The position numbers were made by a program, and so were the translations under genes. A DNA stretch of 37,695 nucleotides from Alphaproteobacteria bacterium (lineage in GTDB: Bacteria; Pseudomonadota; Alphaproteobacteria; Micavibrionales; Micavibrionaceae): assembly GCA_021776075.1 (NCBI GenBank), contig JAJFGQ010000061.1, positions 1 through 37,695 of the forward strand, read 5' to 3'. Under the pieces are notes generated by a model, which had not been told where the DNA came from, searched no databases, and saw only the letters and a list, made by a program, of their open reading frames with translations. Below, in pieces: positions 14,318 to 22,429 of this stretch (positions within the stretch are counted from its first letter, which is position 1; every line of letters begins with the position of its first letter).

Positions 14318-15175
14318 TCAGATAGAGGTTTCAACCGGGGTTCCAGAGTCCGCTTGTCCCCATTCCGACCACGATCCGTCATAGACAGAAACATCGTTTC
14401 TACCGGTATGAAAGAGGGCAAGAGCGATGACGCAGGCTGTAACGCCGCTGCCGCAACTGGCGATGATCTGTTTCTGTGGGGCAATGTCTTTTAGAACGTT
14501 TTGAAGAATATCCCTTTTTTTCAGACGGTATGTTTCGGTGTCGATCAAAGCAGTGAAAGGGAGGTTTTCACTGTGTGGAATATGTCCGGTACGTAGTTCT
14601 TTCCGTGGTTCCGGGGCATTTCCCTTGAATCGTTCTGCGCTGCGGGCATCGAGGATAGTGGTTGTCTTGTCATTCATAGATTGCTGCATATCACTGATAT
14701 TGCAAACCAGATGAGGTTGAAAGTTTGCAGAGAAGAAGGTTGTTTCTGGTGTTGGAGATTCTATTCCCGTTGTGGGGTGGTTTAATGCCTCCCAGCGGGG
14801 AAGTCCGCCATTCAAAACGCACACTTTGTTGTGTCCGAAGGCACGGAACATCCACCAGGCGCGTGCGGCAGCCATAGCAACACCGGATTGATCGTAGATG
14901 ACAACCAGATGTTCATTGCTAATCCCAAGTTTTGAAACGGCTTGTTCAAATTCTTCCGGGGAAGGGAGCATATGAGGTAGGTTTGTCTTTTGGTCAGCTA
15001 TGGCATCAATATCAAAAAAAACAGCATGGCCGATATGTTTCTCTGCGAAGTTGGCTTTTGGGTTTTTTCCGGATCCGGGCAGGGCGTAGCTCGCATCCAC
15101 TAAACGAACTTTCTCGGGAGTTTTCTCCAGAATATCGAGCAGTTCAAGCGGTTCAATGAGTCCTGTTTCCTGCAT
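14318..15175 (-). CDS. sseA: Sulfurtransferase of the 3-mercaptopyruvate type
   Basis: The 285-residue protein carries two rhodanese domains (about residues 8-130 and 160-280). The catalytic loop of the second domain is CGSGVTA. This CGSG-type loop is characteristic of 3-mercaptopyruvate sulfurtransferases rather than thiosulfate sulfurtransferases. Other landmarks are RLVDASYALPGSG, HIGHAVFFDID, VVIYDQSG, RAWWMFRAFGH and VYDGSWSEWG. The enzyme moves sulfane sulfur from mercaptopyruvate to a thiol acceptor. The ATG (15175) overlaps by one base the stop codon of the upstream cyclase gene (TAATG), so translation is probably coupled. Confidence 0.93.
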   Translation of the reverse strand: MQETGLIEPLELLDILEKTPEKVRLVDASYALPGSGKNPKANFAEKHIGHAVFFDIDAIADQKTNLPHMLPSPEEFEQAVSKLGISNEHLVVIYDQSGVAMAAARAWWMFRAFGHNKVCVLNGGLPRWEALNHPTTGIESPTPETTFFSANFQPHLVCNISDMQQSMNDKTTTILDARSAERFKGNAPEPRKELRTGHIPHSENLPFTALIDTETYRLKKRDILQNVLKDIAPQKQIIASCGSGVTACVIALALFHTGRNDVSVYDGSWSEWGQADSGTPVETSI

Positions 15176-16344
15176 TAGACTCCCTCTTTTTCTTGAAGGC
15201 TGTAAACCACCACTTCTTCATGACGTCCTCTGATTTCTTTACTTCCCAGTAGTTTTAATTGCGCCAGCCATGGTTGGCTCAAATATTCAACAACCTCTTT
15301 GGAAATCAGGTTTTTGGTGTTGAGTTCCTTATTCATTTGTTCCAGACGACCTGCTGTATTTACAACATCGCCATAAAGAGCCAGAAAAAGCTTTTCTTCC
15401 CCGATCTGGCCGATAACGATTTTTCCGGCATGCATGCCGATACGAAAATCAGGCAACATGCCAAATTCAGATATGTACAGGGATGAATTGGCCTGAATAC
15501 GTGTCCGCATCGCGTGAACGGCTGTCAGAGCCTTATCTGCTTGCCTGCGCGGCCAGAGAACAACCAGCCCGTCACCCGTGTAGTTCAGGATGTCGCCGCC
15601 ATAACGCCGTATGATGCCACCTGTATCAAAAATAAATCGGGCAATAAGACGCATACTGTTTTCTGTGCCCAGCTTCTCTGCCATGCCGGATGAGTCGACC
15701 ATATCAAGGAACATAACAATACGGTCTTGTTCTACCGGGCGGTAATAGGTACCAAAAAGAAAGTGCAGAAAATGGCGCGGACCAATCATGTCTATAATTT
15801 TTAGAAGACCGATGGCCAGAGTTGGGATTCCCGTGGCAAGAGCTAGAAATGTAAGGCTCAGCGACAGGGGCATGTCTTCGAGGAGAAACCACCCGTCGTA
15901 AAGTGTTGCTGTAAGAGAGAAGCAGATGACGATGGCTGTCCCCATAAAAGAAAAATAGGCGACGAGTTGTTTCCACGGGTGGAGGCAGCGTACTTTTTGC
16001 CAAAAGCGACTTTTGCACACATCGATATAGGCTAACCAAAACAGGCAATAAAGGCTCCAGAATGTCAGGGACACTTTTAGGTCGTTTTCTGATGTGTTGC
16101 CATCAATCAGGTATAGGACCGAACCGAATAGCAGTAAGAGGATGCAGAATACGATCAGGCGTTTCGCCTGTGTCATAAGAACAAAGGCAAGCAGCAGTGC
16201 TGATTCCCCCCAGTAAAAATACATAAGGTGAGTGCCTGTTAACCCATCAAGTGCATAGCCAAGAAGGGGTAGGGCATTCAGAAGCAGTAAGCCGAATATA
16301 TAAAATTTTCCATTTCCAAGAGAGAGCATCATGACTCCTGTCAT
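15175..16344 (-). CDS. Membrane-bound class III adenylate/guanylate cyclase
   Basis: The N-terminal half (residues 10-185) has about six hydrophobic helices and resembles a DUF6498-like sensory or anchoring domain. The C-terminal half (about 205-385) is a class III cyclase domain. Metal-binding aspartates are D214 in MFLDMVDSS and D258 in YTGDGLVVLW. The transition-state Asn/Arg pair is N329/R333 in YGDVVNTAGRLEQ. K318 lies near the position that helps set nucleotide specificity, but I cannot tell ATP from GTP use. The product is presumably cyclic nucleotide made at the inner membrane. The annotated ATG lacks a ribosome site, whereas AGGAG just before ATG codons 5 and 6 suggests a start near 16329-16332. 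Confidence 0.88.
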   Translation of the reverse strand: MTGVMMLSLGNGKFYIFGLLLLNALPLLGYALDGLTGTHLMYFYWGESALLLAFVLMTQAKRLIVFCILLLLFGSVLYLIDGNTSENDLKVSLTFWSLYCLFWLAYIDVCKSRFWQKVRCLHPWKQLVAYFSFMGTAIVICFSLTATLYDGWFLLEDMPLSLSLTFLALATGIPTLAIGLLKIIDMIGPRHFLHFLFGTYYRPVEQDRIVMFLDMVDSSGMAEKLGTENSMRLIARFIFDTGGIIRRYGGDILNYTGDGLVVLWPRRQADKALTAVHAMRTRIQANSSLYISEFGMLPDFRIGMHAGKIVIGQIGEEKLFLALYGDVVNTAGRLEQMNKELNTKNLISKEVVEYLSQPWLAQLKLLGSKEIRGRHEEVVVYSLQEKEGV

Positions 16345-16404
16345 TTTCTGTGTTTGCTATTGTACAGGGAGTTCTGCGGCAGGAGAAGAGGTTATCTTTT
16401 TGGA

Positions 16405-16514
16405 TAATAGCTCATAGAGGTGGTCCTACTTGGTTGGACAGGTTTGCGGCGCTGTTAAGCTACGCTATAGGCATAAATAACAGTCGGGATTGAGGTTGTA
16501 GGATCAATGGGGCC
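16405..16514. other. Possible remnant of mobile or REP-like sequence
   Basis: Between the cyclase and nitronate monooxygenase genes the sequence holds GGTCCTACTTGGTTGGACAG, an imperfect dyad resembling the ends of some IS3-family insertion sequences. About 70 bases on is GATCAATGGGGCCTGACCCT, resembling the GGGTCAGGCCCC cores near REP-associated transposases. A related AGGGTCAGGACCCT occurs at 10692-10705. No transposase is present. These resemblances are from memory. Confidence 0.25.
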
Positions 16515-16519
16515 TGACC

Positions 16520-17521
16520 CTAGGGAGGGGAGGGGTGCCTGTTTATTTTTTCGAGGATGTTGCGCTGTGCTGTTCCGTATTCTTTCTTGAGTGCCTCAAT
16601 AAGCTCAGTAACCGTTGGGATGTTTTCAATGTTACTAACGCCTTGTCCGGCAGACCACACTGTTTTCCACGCTTTGGCTTCACTGCTTAGTGATTTTAAT
16701 TGTCCCGGTTTTGTATCTTTATCTGTTTTCTTCATATTAAAGCCTGCTTTCTCTACGCTTTGGCGTAAAAAGTTGGCAGGAACACCGGTTACCGCAGATG
16801 TGTAGATAATATCGGAGGATGTCGAATCACAGATCATTTTCTTATAATCAGGATCGGCGCTGGACTCGGTGGTATTGATAAAGCGCGTGCCCATATAGGC
16901 GAAATCGGCACCCATGGCTTCTGCGGATAGAATGTCTTTGCCGTTTGACAAGCAGCCGGCCAGCACAACAATACCATCAAAGAATTGTCTAATTTCGGAC
17001 ACAAGCGCAACCGGGTTTATCGTACCGGCATGTCCGCCGGCACCTGCCGCAACGGCAATCAAGCCATCAACACCGGCCTGTTGTGCTTTTTTTGCATGTT
17101 TAACGTTGGTTACATCATGCAGGACGATGCCGCCATAGCTGTGTACCTTATCCACCAGTGTCGATACAGCTCCTAAAGAGGTGATGATAATGGGAACTTT
17201 ATATTGAACGCAGAGATCAAGGTCGGCTTGTAATCGTGGGTTTGTTTTATGGACGATCAGGTTGACGGCATAGGGAGCAATGGTTTTGTCTGGTTCTGCC
17301 GTTTTCATGGCTTGCAATGAATTATTCATTGTTTGCAGCCATTGTTCTAACCCCTTGCTGGTTCGTTGGTTTAAGGCTGGAAAACTACCAATAACCCCTT
17401 GCTTGCAAGCGGCCAGAACCATATCGGGGTTTGATACCAGAAACATGGGGGCGACAATAACAGGGAGCGCTGTTTGGGAACGCAAAGCAGATGCTTTTGA
17501 TTCTATCTTTTTTATCGTCAT
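16520..17521 (-). CDS. Nitronate monooxygenase family protein
   Basis: The 333-residue protein is an FMN-dependent TIM barrel of the 2-nitropropane dioxygenase/nitronate monooxygenase group. Visible landmarks are LPVIVAPMFLVSNPDMVLAA at the N-terminus, PIIITSLG, the FMN-phosphate-binding AAGAGGHAG, VVLAGCLSNGKDI, and ADFAYMGTRFINTTES. The enzyme class oxidises alkyl nitronates such as propionate-3-nitronate. Distant members act as enoyl reductases, so substrate is inferred. It stands alone, with a G-rich CAGGGG ribosome site 11 bases before the ATG. Confidence 0.9.
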   Translation of the reverse strand: MTIKKIESKASALRSQTALPVIVAPMFLVSNPDMVLAACKQGVIGSFPALNQRTSKGLEQWLQTMNNSLQAMKTAEPDKTIAPYAVNLIVHKTNPRLQADLDLCVQYKVPIIITSLGAVSTLVDKVHSYGGIVLHDVTNVKHAKKAQQAGVDGLIAVAAGAGGHAGTINPVALVSEIRQFFDGIVVLAGCLSNGKDILSAEAMGADFAYMGTRFINTTESSADPDYKKMICDSTSSDIIYTSAVTGVPANFLRQSVEKAGFNMKKTDKDTKPGQLKSLSSEAKAWKTVWSAGQGVSNIENIPTVTELIEALKKEYGTAQRNILEKINRHPSPP

Positions 17522-17775
17522 GCCTAAACGCCCCTGTTTTCTTTTTTTGTACCATCAGAAGTCTGTCTGGTAAATCAATAATTTTATGGCAATAGAATGA
17601 TATGGTTCTCTTGTTTAACGCCGTACCGTTTGAAATATTTCATAAAATTTATTGCGCCCATGCAGCGTAGCTGCCTCCATGTAGTAAGCGGGCGTGTATG
17701 GGTAATGCTTACGATTTATGGATAAATTAGTATTGATGTTATAATCTACAAAAATTCAAAAAAGTAGAGCGTATA

Positions 17776-18477
17776 ATGGTAGACCTACTCCTAATTGTCA
17801 TCGTTTCCAGTGTCGCCATTGGTGTTTTTGTCTATAAAAACAAGAAATACAAAGAGACAGCCTATTATCAAATAACAAAAAACCCGTATTCATCTATCAA
17901 ATACGATAAAGGGAAATACGGCGAATATTTGATTTACAAACGTTTGCGACGCTTTGAAAGTGATGGTGGAAAATTCCTATTTAATGTTTACATTCCAAAA
18001 TCAAACAATGAAACGACCGAAATTGATCTACTTTTGATATGCTCAAAGGGCTTGTTTGTTTTTGAAAGTAAAAATTATGGCGGATGGATTTTTGGCAACG
18101 AAGCATACAAAAATTGGACACAAACATTTCCGCTAGGTAGAGGGCGTAGCCATAAAGAACATTTTTACAATCCGATAATGCAGAACGCGTCACATATAAA
18201 ATACTTAAAACGCCTTGTTGATGAAAATCCGCCCATGCGATCTATCATTGTTTTTTCAGATAAATGTACGCTTAAAGATATTGCGATAAAAAGTAACGAT
18301 GTTAGTGTTGTAAAATACGGTAATGTTTCATCTGTTGTTACTCAAATATGCGGTCAGACAAAAGCCGACCTTTTAACGCAGATTGAAATAAGCAATATTT
18401 ATAACAAGCTCTATCCTTATACACAGGTTAGTTGTGAGGTGAGAGAGCGACATGTGAACAATATAAAAAAATATTGA
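17776..18477 (+). CDS. Membrane-anchored NERD-domain protein (putative nuclease)
   Basis: The 233-residue protein has one N-terminal transmembrane helix (residues 3-20). A NERD domain (about 45-160) follows. Candidate nuclease residues are visible: E50 in GKYGEYLIY, D84 in TEIDLLLICSKG, and E97-x-K99 in LFVFESKNYGGWIFG, matching a PD-(D/E)xK-like arrangement. NERD proteins are often plasmid-borne or accessory and their role is not well established. Codons here are clearly more AT-rich than in neighbouring genes. The gene sits next to a tRNA gene. Both facts suggest horizontal acquisition, though I see no integrase or flanking repeats. A TATAAT box lies about 25 bases before the start. Confidence 0.85.
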   Translation: MVDLLLIVIVSSVAIGVFVYKNKKYKETAYYQITKNPYSSIKYDKGKYGEYLIYKRLRRFESDGGKFLFNVYIPKSNNETTEIDLLLICSKGLFVFESKNYGGWIFGNEAYKNWTQTFPLGRGRSHKEHFYNPIMQNASHIKYLKRLVDENPPMRSIIVFSDKCTLKDIAIKSNDVSVVKYGNVSSVVTQICGQTKADLLTQIEISNIYNKLYPYTQVSCEVRERHVNNIKKY

Positions 18478-18518
18478 GTTTCTCAGTGTAATTAATACAT
18501 TACGAACTGTATCAAGAA

Positions 18519-18593
18519 TGGCTCCTCGGGCCGGATTCGAACCAGCGACCGGGCGATTAACAGTCGCCTGCTCTACCGCTGAGCTACCGAGGA
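18519..18593 (-). tRNA. tRNA-Asn (anticodon GTT)
   Basis: Read on the minus strand, the acceptor stem TCCTCGG pairs with CCGAGGA, followed by discriminator G and an encoded CCA. The anticodon stem GGCGA/TCGCC encloses CTGTTAA, giving anticodon GTT. The T-arm contains GGTTCGAATCC. Confidence 0.96.
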
Positions 18594-18605
18594 ACATTGC
18601 CACTT

Positions 18606-18634
18606 TATATGCCCTCAGTTGACAGCCATGTCAA
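18606..18634 (-). promoter_or_regulatory. Promoter of tRNA-Asn
   Basis: On the minus strand the -35 box is TTGACA (18634-18629). After a 17-base spacer comes a -10 box CATATA (18611-18606), or TATAAA with a longer spacer. The tRNA starts 12 bases downstream. Confidence 0.6.
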
Positions 18635-18695
18635 GCAAAGAACAAGAGTTGTAACAGTTGATATGACATGAAGTATTGTAAGCTGCAAATTCCTC

Positions 18696-18725
18696 TTGCT
18701 TTTTGGACGCCGAAGCGATTATAAC
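18696..18725 (+). promoter_or_regulatory. Promoter of tRNA-Glu
   Basis: TTGCTT (18696-18701) and TATAAC (18720-18725) are separated by 18 bases. The tRNA begins about 27 bases after the -10 box. Confidence 0.5.
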
Positions 18726-18752
18726 CATTTGGTCTCGACACCATTTGGGTTC

Positions 18753-18828
18753 GTCCCCTTCGTCTAGAGGCCTAGGACACTGCCCTTTCACGGCGGCAAC
18801 ACGGGTTCGAATCCCGTAGGGGACGCCA
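18753..18828 (+). tRNA. tRNA-Glu (anticodon TTC)
   Basis: The acceptor stem GTCCCCT pairs with AGGGGAC, followed by G and an encoded CCA. The anticodon stem CTGCC/GGCGG encloses CTTTCAC, giving anticodon TTC. The T-arm contains GGGTTCGAATCCC. Confidence 0.96.
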
Positions 18829-18845
18829 TTTTCAAGGGGATTTTC

Positions 18846-19388
18846 ATGATGATTTTAAAAAAATTGATTTTCACAGCCGTTATTCTTGTGTCTGCTTTTG
18901 TGTTCAGCCTATCAGCGGCGATGGCCGGTCTGGATCTGCAGAATCAGAAATACATTGAAATCGACGACATGGATTTAAACCATGACAAAAGGCTTGTCCG
19001 TACCGAAGTTGCGGAATATTTATTTTATTACTTTGATCGTGATGGCAATGAGTCTTTGGACCGGATTGAATACCGGCGGGAAAGGGAGCTTTCTTTCAAA
19101 CCCAATGAAGACTCCGTTTTGCGGATGATTGATCTGGATAATGACGGATTTGATGATGATGTTGTTTATACGAATGAAAGTTTTTTCAAAGAGGCCATGA
19201 TCGGCGATTATGACCCGGATGAACTGCCTATTGATGCCAAATATTTTATGGATGTCAGTTTTTTACGGCTGGATACTGATCATAGCCGCGCCATTGAACT
19301 TGATGAATGGCAAAAAATTTACGGTAAATATGCTGTTGTTAAGCCCAATGCACCGCCCAAAGCGGCCAATCAGGATCGTTATAATTAA
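18846..19388 (+). CDS. Secreted EF-hand calcium-binding-like protein
   Basis: The 180-residue protein has a signal peptide (hydrophobic residues 7-24, cleavage near AMA-G at 27). Four 12-residue EF-hand loops follow: DLNHDKRLVRTE (43-54), DRDGNESLDRIE (64-75), DLDNDGFDDDVV (96-107) and DTDHSRAIELDE (143-154). Loops 2 and 3 have the best calcium-ligand pattern; the last lacks Gly at position 6. A periplasmic calcium-binding or calcium-sensing role is likely, with unknown partners. The TAA stop overlaps by one base the ATG of the SGNH-type gene, so the two are probably coupled. AAGGGG seven bases before the ATG supports the start. Confidence 0.85.
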   Translation: MMILKKLIFTAVILVSAFVFSLSAAMAGLDLQNQKYIEIDDMDLNHDKRLVRTEVAEYLFYYFDRDGNESLDRIEYRRERELSFKPNEDSVLRMIDLDNDGFDDDVVYTNESFFKEAMIGDYDPDELPIDAKYFMDVSFLRLDTDHSRAIELDEWQKIYGKYAVVKPNAPPKAANQDRYN

Positions 19389-20497
19389 TGACAGGTCAAG
19401 GGGAGCCATCAGTTAGCCGTCTCAAAATAGCTGTTTTTTATATTATTATTCTGAGCTTCCCTGTTTTGTTATGCTTTTTGGCTGTTGAAGGCTATTACGG
19501 CTATAAGAAAATGGCCTTTCCAACCGGGTTCACTGACAGCTTGGGAAAGCTGGATGGAGATCTGGGCTGGTTCCATCGGCCTTCATTATCGACCTATCAC
19601 GTTCACCATGCACCTGACGGCAGTGTGGCGTTTAAAGTGTCGGTGAAAACGGATGTGAATGGTTTTCGCAGTGCCGGTGCGGGTACAGAAACATCTCATA
19701 ATGCCATTATGTTTATGGGCGATTCCAACAGCTTTGGTTTCGGCGTTGAATATGAAGATAGCTTTCCGGGGCAGACAGAGTCATTACTGCGTGCTCCCGT
19801 TGTTGTGGCGGCAAGCCCTGCTTATGGCGCTGCACAGACCATATTTCTGGCAGAGCGATGGACGTCCGAACTACAGCCGTCTGTGCTTGTCTATTTTGAT
19901 GGCGGGCATTGGGAGCGCAATGTCTGTAGCGGTAAGAAAAAGCCCTCATTCATATTCAAGCCCTGCTTCTGGCAAGATATTGTGAACAATGAAGTTCGTC
20001 TGGTTACACCGCCCGCTAACATGGTGAAACGGGCCGCGCAATATGGTTTGTGGCCGGGTGGTATGCTGGGCGTAGGGCAGGATAGCTGGAGCTATTTTCT
20101 GATTTCCAGACCTGTCGCCCGCGTCTATGGCATTCTTGTGCGTCTGGGGCTGGTATCCGGTTTTGCGCATGATTTTGCGGCTGTGAATGTTGATCACGCT
20201 CAAATCAAGACAGGGGTTGTAAAAAGGCTGGATGCGCTTCGGCAGACATCAGGCGTTCCTTTGGTTTTTCTTGATCCGAATGGTTTGTACGCCGATGCCA
20301 TCAAAAACATCGAAAGCCGTAATCTGATCTATGTCTCTGCGGAGCAATGGAAGCGGGACGTTGCTATACCGTCACAACAATTACCGGCCGATGAACGGAT
20401 GGTTGCGCATGACAATCACTGGGGACCGGGTACGAACCGGTTGATTGCACAGTTGATTGCCAAAGAAATCGGGAATCTAAAAATATCAGGCTATTAG
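19388..20497 (+). CDS. Membrane-anchored SGNH-hydrolase-like protein
   Basis: The 369-residue protein has one N-terminal transmembrane helix (residues 13-34). An extracytoplasmic SGNH/GDSL-type domain follows. Block I is MFMGDSNSFGFG with candidate nucleophile S113. The C-terminal block HDNHWGPGTN has the Asp/His pair (D342, H344) expected for the catalytic triad, and LVYFDGG may correspond to a middle block. The DxHW-G end resembles AlgX/AlgJ- and PatB-like acetyl-transfer or esterase domains of polysaccharide or peptidoglycan modification. The substrate cannot be read from sequence. It overlaps the EF-hand gene by one base, implying a functional pair. Confidence 0.8.
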   Translation: MTGQGEPSVSRLKIAVFYIIILSFPVLLCFLAVEGYYGYKKMAFPTGFTDSLGKLDGDLGWFHRPSLSTYHVHHAPDGSVAFKVSVKTDVNGFRSAGAGTETSHNAIMFMGDSNSFGFGVEYEDSFPGQTESLLRAPVVVAASPAYGAAQTIFLAERWTSELQPSVLVYFDGGHWERNVCSGKKKPSFIFKPCFWQDIVNNEVRLVTPPANMVKRAAQYGLWPGGMLGVGQDSWSYFLISRPVARVYGILVRLGLVSGFAHDFAAVNVDHAQIKTGVVKRLDALRQTSGVPLVFLDPNGLYADAIKNIESRNLIYVSAEQWKRDVAIPSQQLPADERMVAHDNHWGPGTNRLIAQLIAKEIGNLKISGY

Positions 20498-20555
20498 GCT
20501 TTCTTCAGGAAGTTCGGATTGGACGTAGAAGAAAAAGCTTCTTTCTATCAAGCTA

Positions 20556-21869
20556 TCAAGCGGCCTTTTTTTGTTTGTTAAAGAGCTTGGGTAAATCCTG
20601 CCAGCACTTGTAATAGTCTTTTTGCAGGGCTTTTGATTTCATAGCATAAGGGGTCGTTTGCATCGTGAAACGGCTTTCAAACATAAAGGCGAGTGTGTTG
20701 TCCTGATAGACGGGTTGCAGGTTGCTATTGCTGGCTTTATCGAACACAGCAGCATCCGGCCCGTGGGATGACATGCAATTATGCAGGGAGCATCCTCCGG
20801 GATTAAAGCCGCCGCCTTCCTTACCATCATATACACCTGTGATCAGGCCCATGAATTCGCTCATGATATTGCGGTGATAGTAGGGGGGCCGGAAGGTATC
20901 CGATGCCACCATCCAGCGGGGCGGGAAGATAACAAAATCAATATTGGCTGTGCCCGGCGGGTAGCTTGGCGATGTCAGGACTGTGAATATGCAGGGATCA
21001 GGATGATCGAAGCTGACCGTATTCATGACATTAAATTTCGCCAGGTCGTATTTGTAAGGCGCACAGTTGCCGTGCCACGCCACAACATCCAGAGGAGAAT
21101 GTTTCATGGCAGCTTTCCAGAGCGCGCCGCCAAACTTGGCGATCAATTCAAAAGAACCTTCTTTGTCTTCATAAGAGGCCATGGGGAATTCAAAATCACG
21201 CGGGTTGGCCAAGCCGTTGGCTCCAATCGGACCCAGATCAGGAATAATAAAAGGAGCACCGTAATTTTCACAGACATAACCGCGTGAAGCGCCATCCGGC
21301 ATATCGACAGCAAATTTTATGCCGCGGGGGACGACGATGATTTCACCGGGTTTTGCGTCCAGAATACCCATTTCCGTACGCAGGACGATCCGTCCCTGCT
21401 GCGGCACAAAGAGCATCTCTCCATCAGCATTGTAGAAATAACGGTTGCCCATGGAGCTGTTGGAGGCATAAAGATGAACCCCTAAACCGGCCCAACTATG
21501 GGTGTCACCGCCACCGGCCATGGTAACCAGACCGTCAATAAAGTCTGTGTCTTCTTCCGGTATATCAAGTGGGTCCCAGCGTAGCTGATTGGGTGTTGCG
21601 GGGACCTCACCAAACGGGGTGCTTTTGACCGCTTCCTGCGTCATGGGTTGAAAGGGTTCGTGAATAACGGAAGGCCGGATGCGGTAAAGCCATGAACGTT
21701 TATTCTGCGCACGCGGTGCTGTAAAGGCAGAGCCTGTAATCTGTTCGGCATAAAGGCCATAGGGCACTTTTTGCGGGGAATTGCAGCCTGCCGGCAAAGC
21801 GCCGTCCAGAGCCTCCGTTGCGAATTCATTTCCAAAGCCGGTATTGTATTTCAGATTTTCTGCTGTCAT
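20556..21869 (-). CDS. hmgA: Homogentisate 1,2-dioxygenase
   Basis: This iron enzyme opens the ring of homogentisate to maleylacetoacetate in tyrosine/phenylalanine breakdown. The 437-residue length is standard. Landmarks are [19 protein letters not shown], the [13 protein letters not shown] segment, NQLRWDP, and the metal-site region [16 protein letters not shown] (His and Glu ligands) with a further His in [14 protein letters not shown]. The C-terminal [14 protein letters not shown] is typical. The ATG has CGGAG upstream. The other enzymes of the pathway (fumarylacetoacetase, isomerase) are not in the window. A perfect 19-bp palindrome lies 77 bases upstream and is a likely operator. Confidence 0.97.
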   Translation of the reverse strand: MTAENLKYNTGFGNEFATEALDGALPAGCNSPQKVPYGLYAEQITGSAFTAPRAQNKRSWLYRIRPSVIHEPFQPMTQEAVKSTPFGEVPATPNQLRWDPLDIPEEDTDFIDGLVTMAGGGDTHSWAGLGVHLYASNSSMGNRYFYNADGEMLFVPQQGRIVLRTEMGILDAKPGEIIVVPRGIKFAVDMPDGASRGYVCENYGAPFIIPDLGPIGANGLANPRDFEFPMASYEDKEGSFELIAKFGGALWKAAMKHSPLDVVAWHGNCAPYKYDLAKFNVMNTVSFDHPDPCIFTVLTSPSYPPGTANIDFVIFPPRWMVASDTFRPPYYHRNIMSEFMGLITGVYDGKEGGGFNPGGCSLHNCMSSHGPDAAVFDKASNSNLQPVYQDNTLAFMFESRFTMQTTPYAMKSKALQKDYYKCWQDLPKLFNKQKKAA

Positions 21870-21945
21870 GACAAACTCCGTGTGTTTCCGTGGATTTCGG
21901 CGTCATTTAAGCATGGGAAGGGCGGCATTCCAAGCAGAATTTGTT

Positions 21946-21964
21946 AATGTCAGCGTGTGACATT
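21946..21964. promoter_or_regulatory. 19-bp palindrome upstream of hmgA, probable operator
   Basis: AATGTCA (21946-21952), a 5-base centre GCGTG, and TGACATT (21958-21964) form a perfect dyad. It lies in the 111-base gap between hmgA and the next minus-strand gene, about 77 bases before the hmgA start. The size and spacing fit a dimeric repressor or activator site. I do not know which regulator would bind it. Confidence 0.5.
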
Positions 21965-21980
21965 TTGAAGCTTTTAAGCC

Positions 21981-22403
21981 TTAAGGTCCGTGCGTATTAT
22001 TTTTCTGCACGATGACATCTTTGCTGTCCTTGTAGTCTTTGGCAATGCGTTGAAAAGGGGAGCAATATTCCGGGTCTAGATATCCTGCTGAAGAGTCTTT
22101 CAATAAATGATCGTATGTTTTTCCTAGAAATATGCCTGCAAATTTAGAAAACGGCAGCATAGCCGTAACGACAAGTATAGATTTTAGATCATTGGAAAAT
22201 AAAGCTATTGGCAAAGCGAGTATAGCGGACACTGTGACGGCTCTTTCTATACTTCGACCAAGCCGGGTGAATCCTAGCCGGTTGTCTTCGATGCGCAACC
22301 ATTCTTTGCCTTGTGCGTAATGCTGGAAAAGTTCGCCTAAAGTGTAATTTCTATCAGGCCTTTTTGATAGATAGTTAAAAGTTGATTTAAGCTTGCTCAT
22401 CAT
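21981..22403 (-). CDS. Small membrane protein of unknown function
   Basis: The start at 22403 is chosen over an upstream ATG at 22436 because GGAGG lies about eight bases before it, giving 140 residues (MMSKLKSTFNYLSKRPDRNY...). The centre has two hydrophobic segments (about residues 56-70 and 75-95), and both ends are polar and probably cytoplasmic. I recognise no family. It begins 27 bases after the tdh stop on the same strand and may be the third gene of a kbl-tdh transcript, though no functional link is evident. Confidence 0.65.
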   Translation of the reverse strand: MMSKLKSTFNYLSKRPDRNYTLGELFQHYAQGKEWLRIEDNRLGFTRLGRSIERAVTVSAILALPIALFSNDLKSILVVTAMLPFSKFAGIFLGKTYDHLLKDSSAGYLDPEYCSPFQRIAKDYKDSKDVIVQKNNTHGP

Positions 22404-22429
22404 AGTATATCCTCCCTGTAGATTAAGAT

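Noticed and set aside
18373-18603. Minus-strand 76-residue frame covering tRNA-Asn
   Set aside because: It reads through the tRNA and gives the familiar spurious SSAVEQATVNRPVAGSNPARG translation of tRNA sequence.
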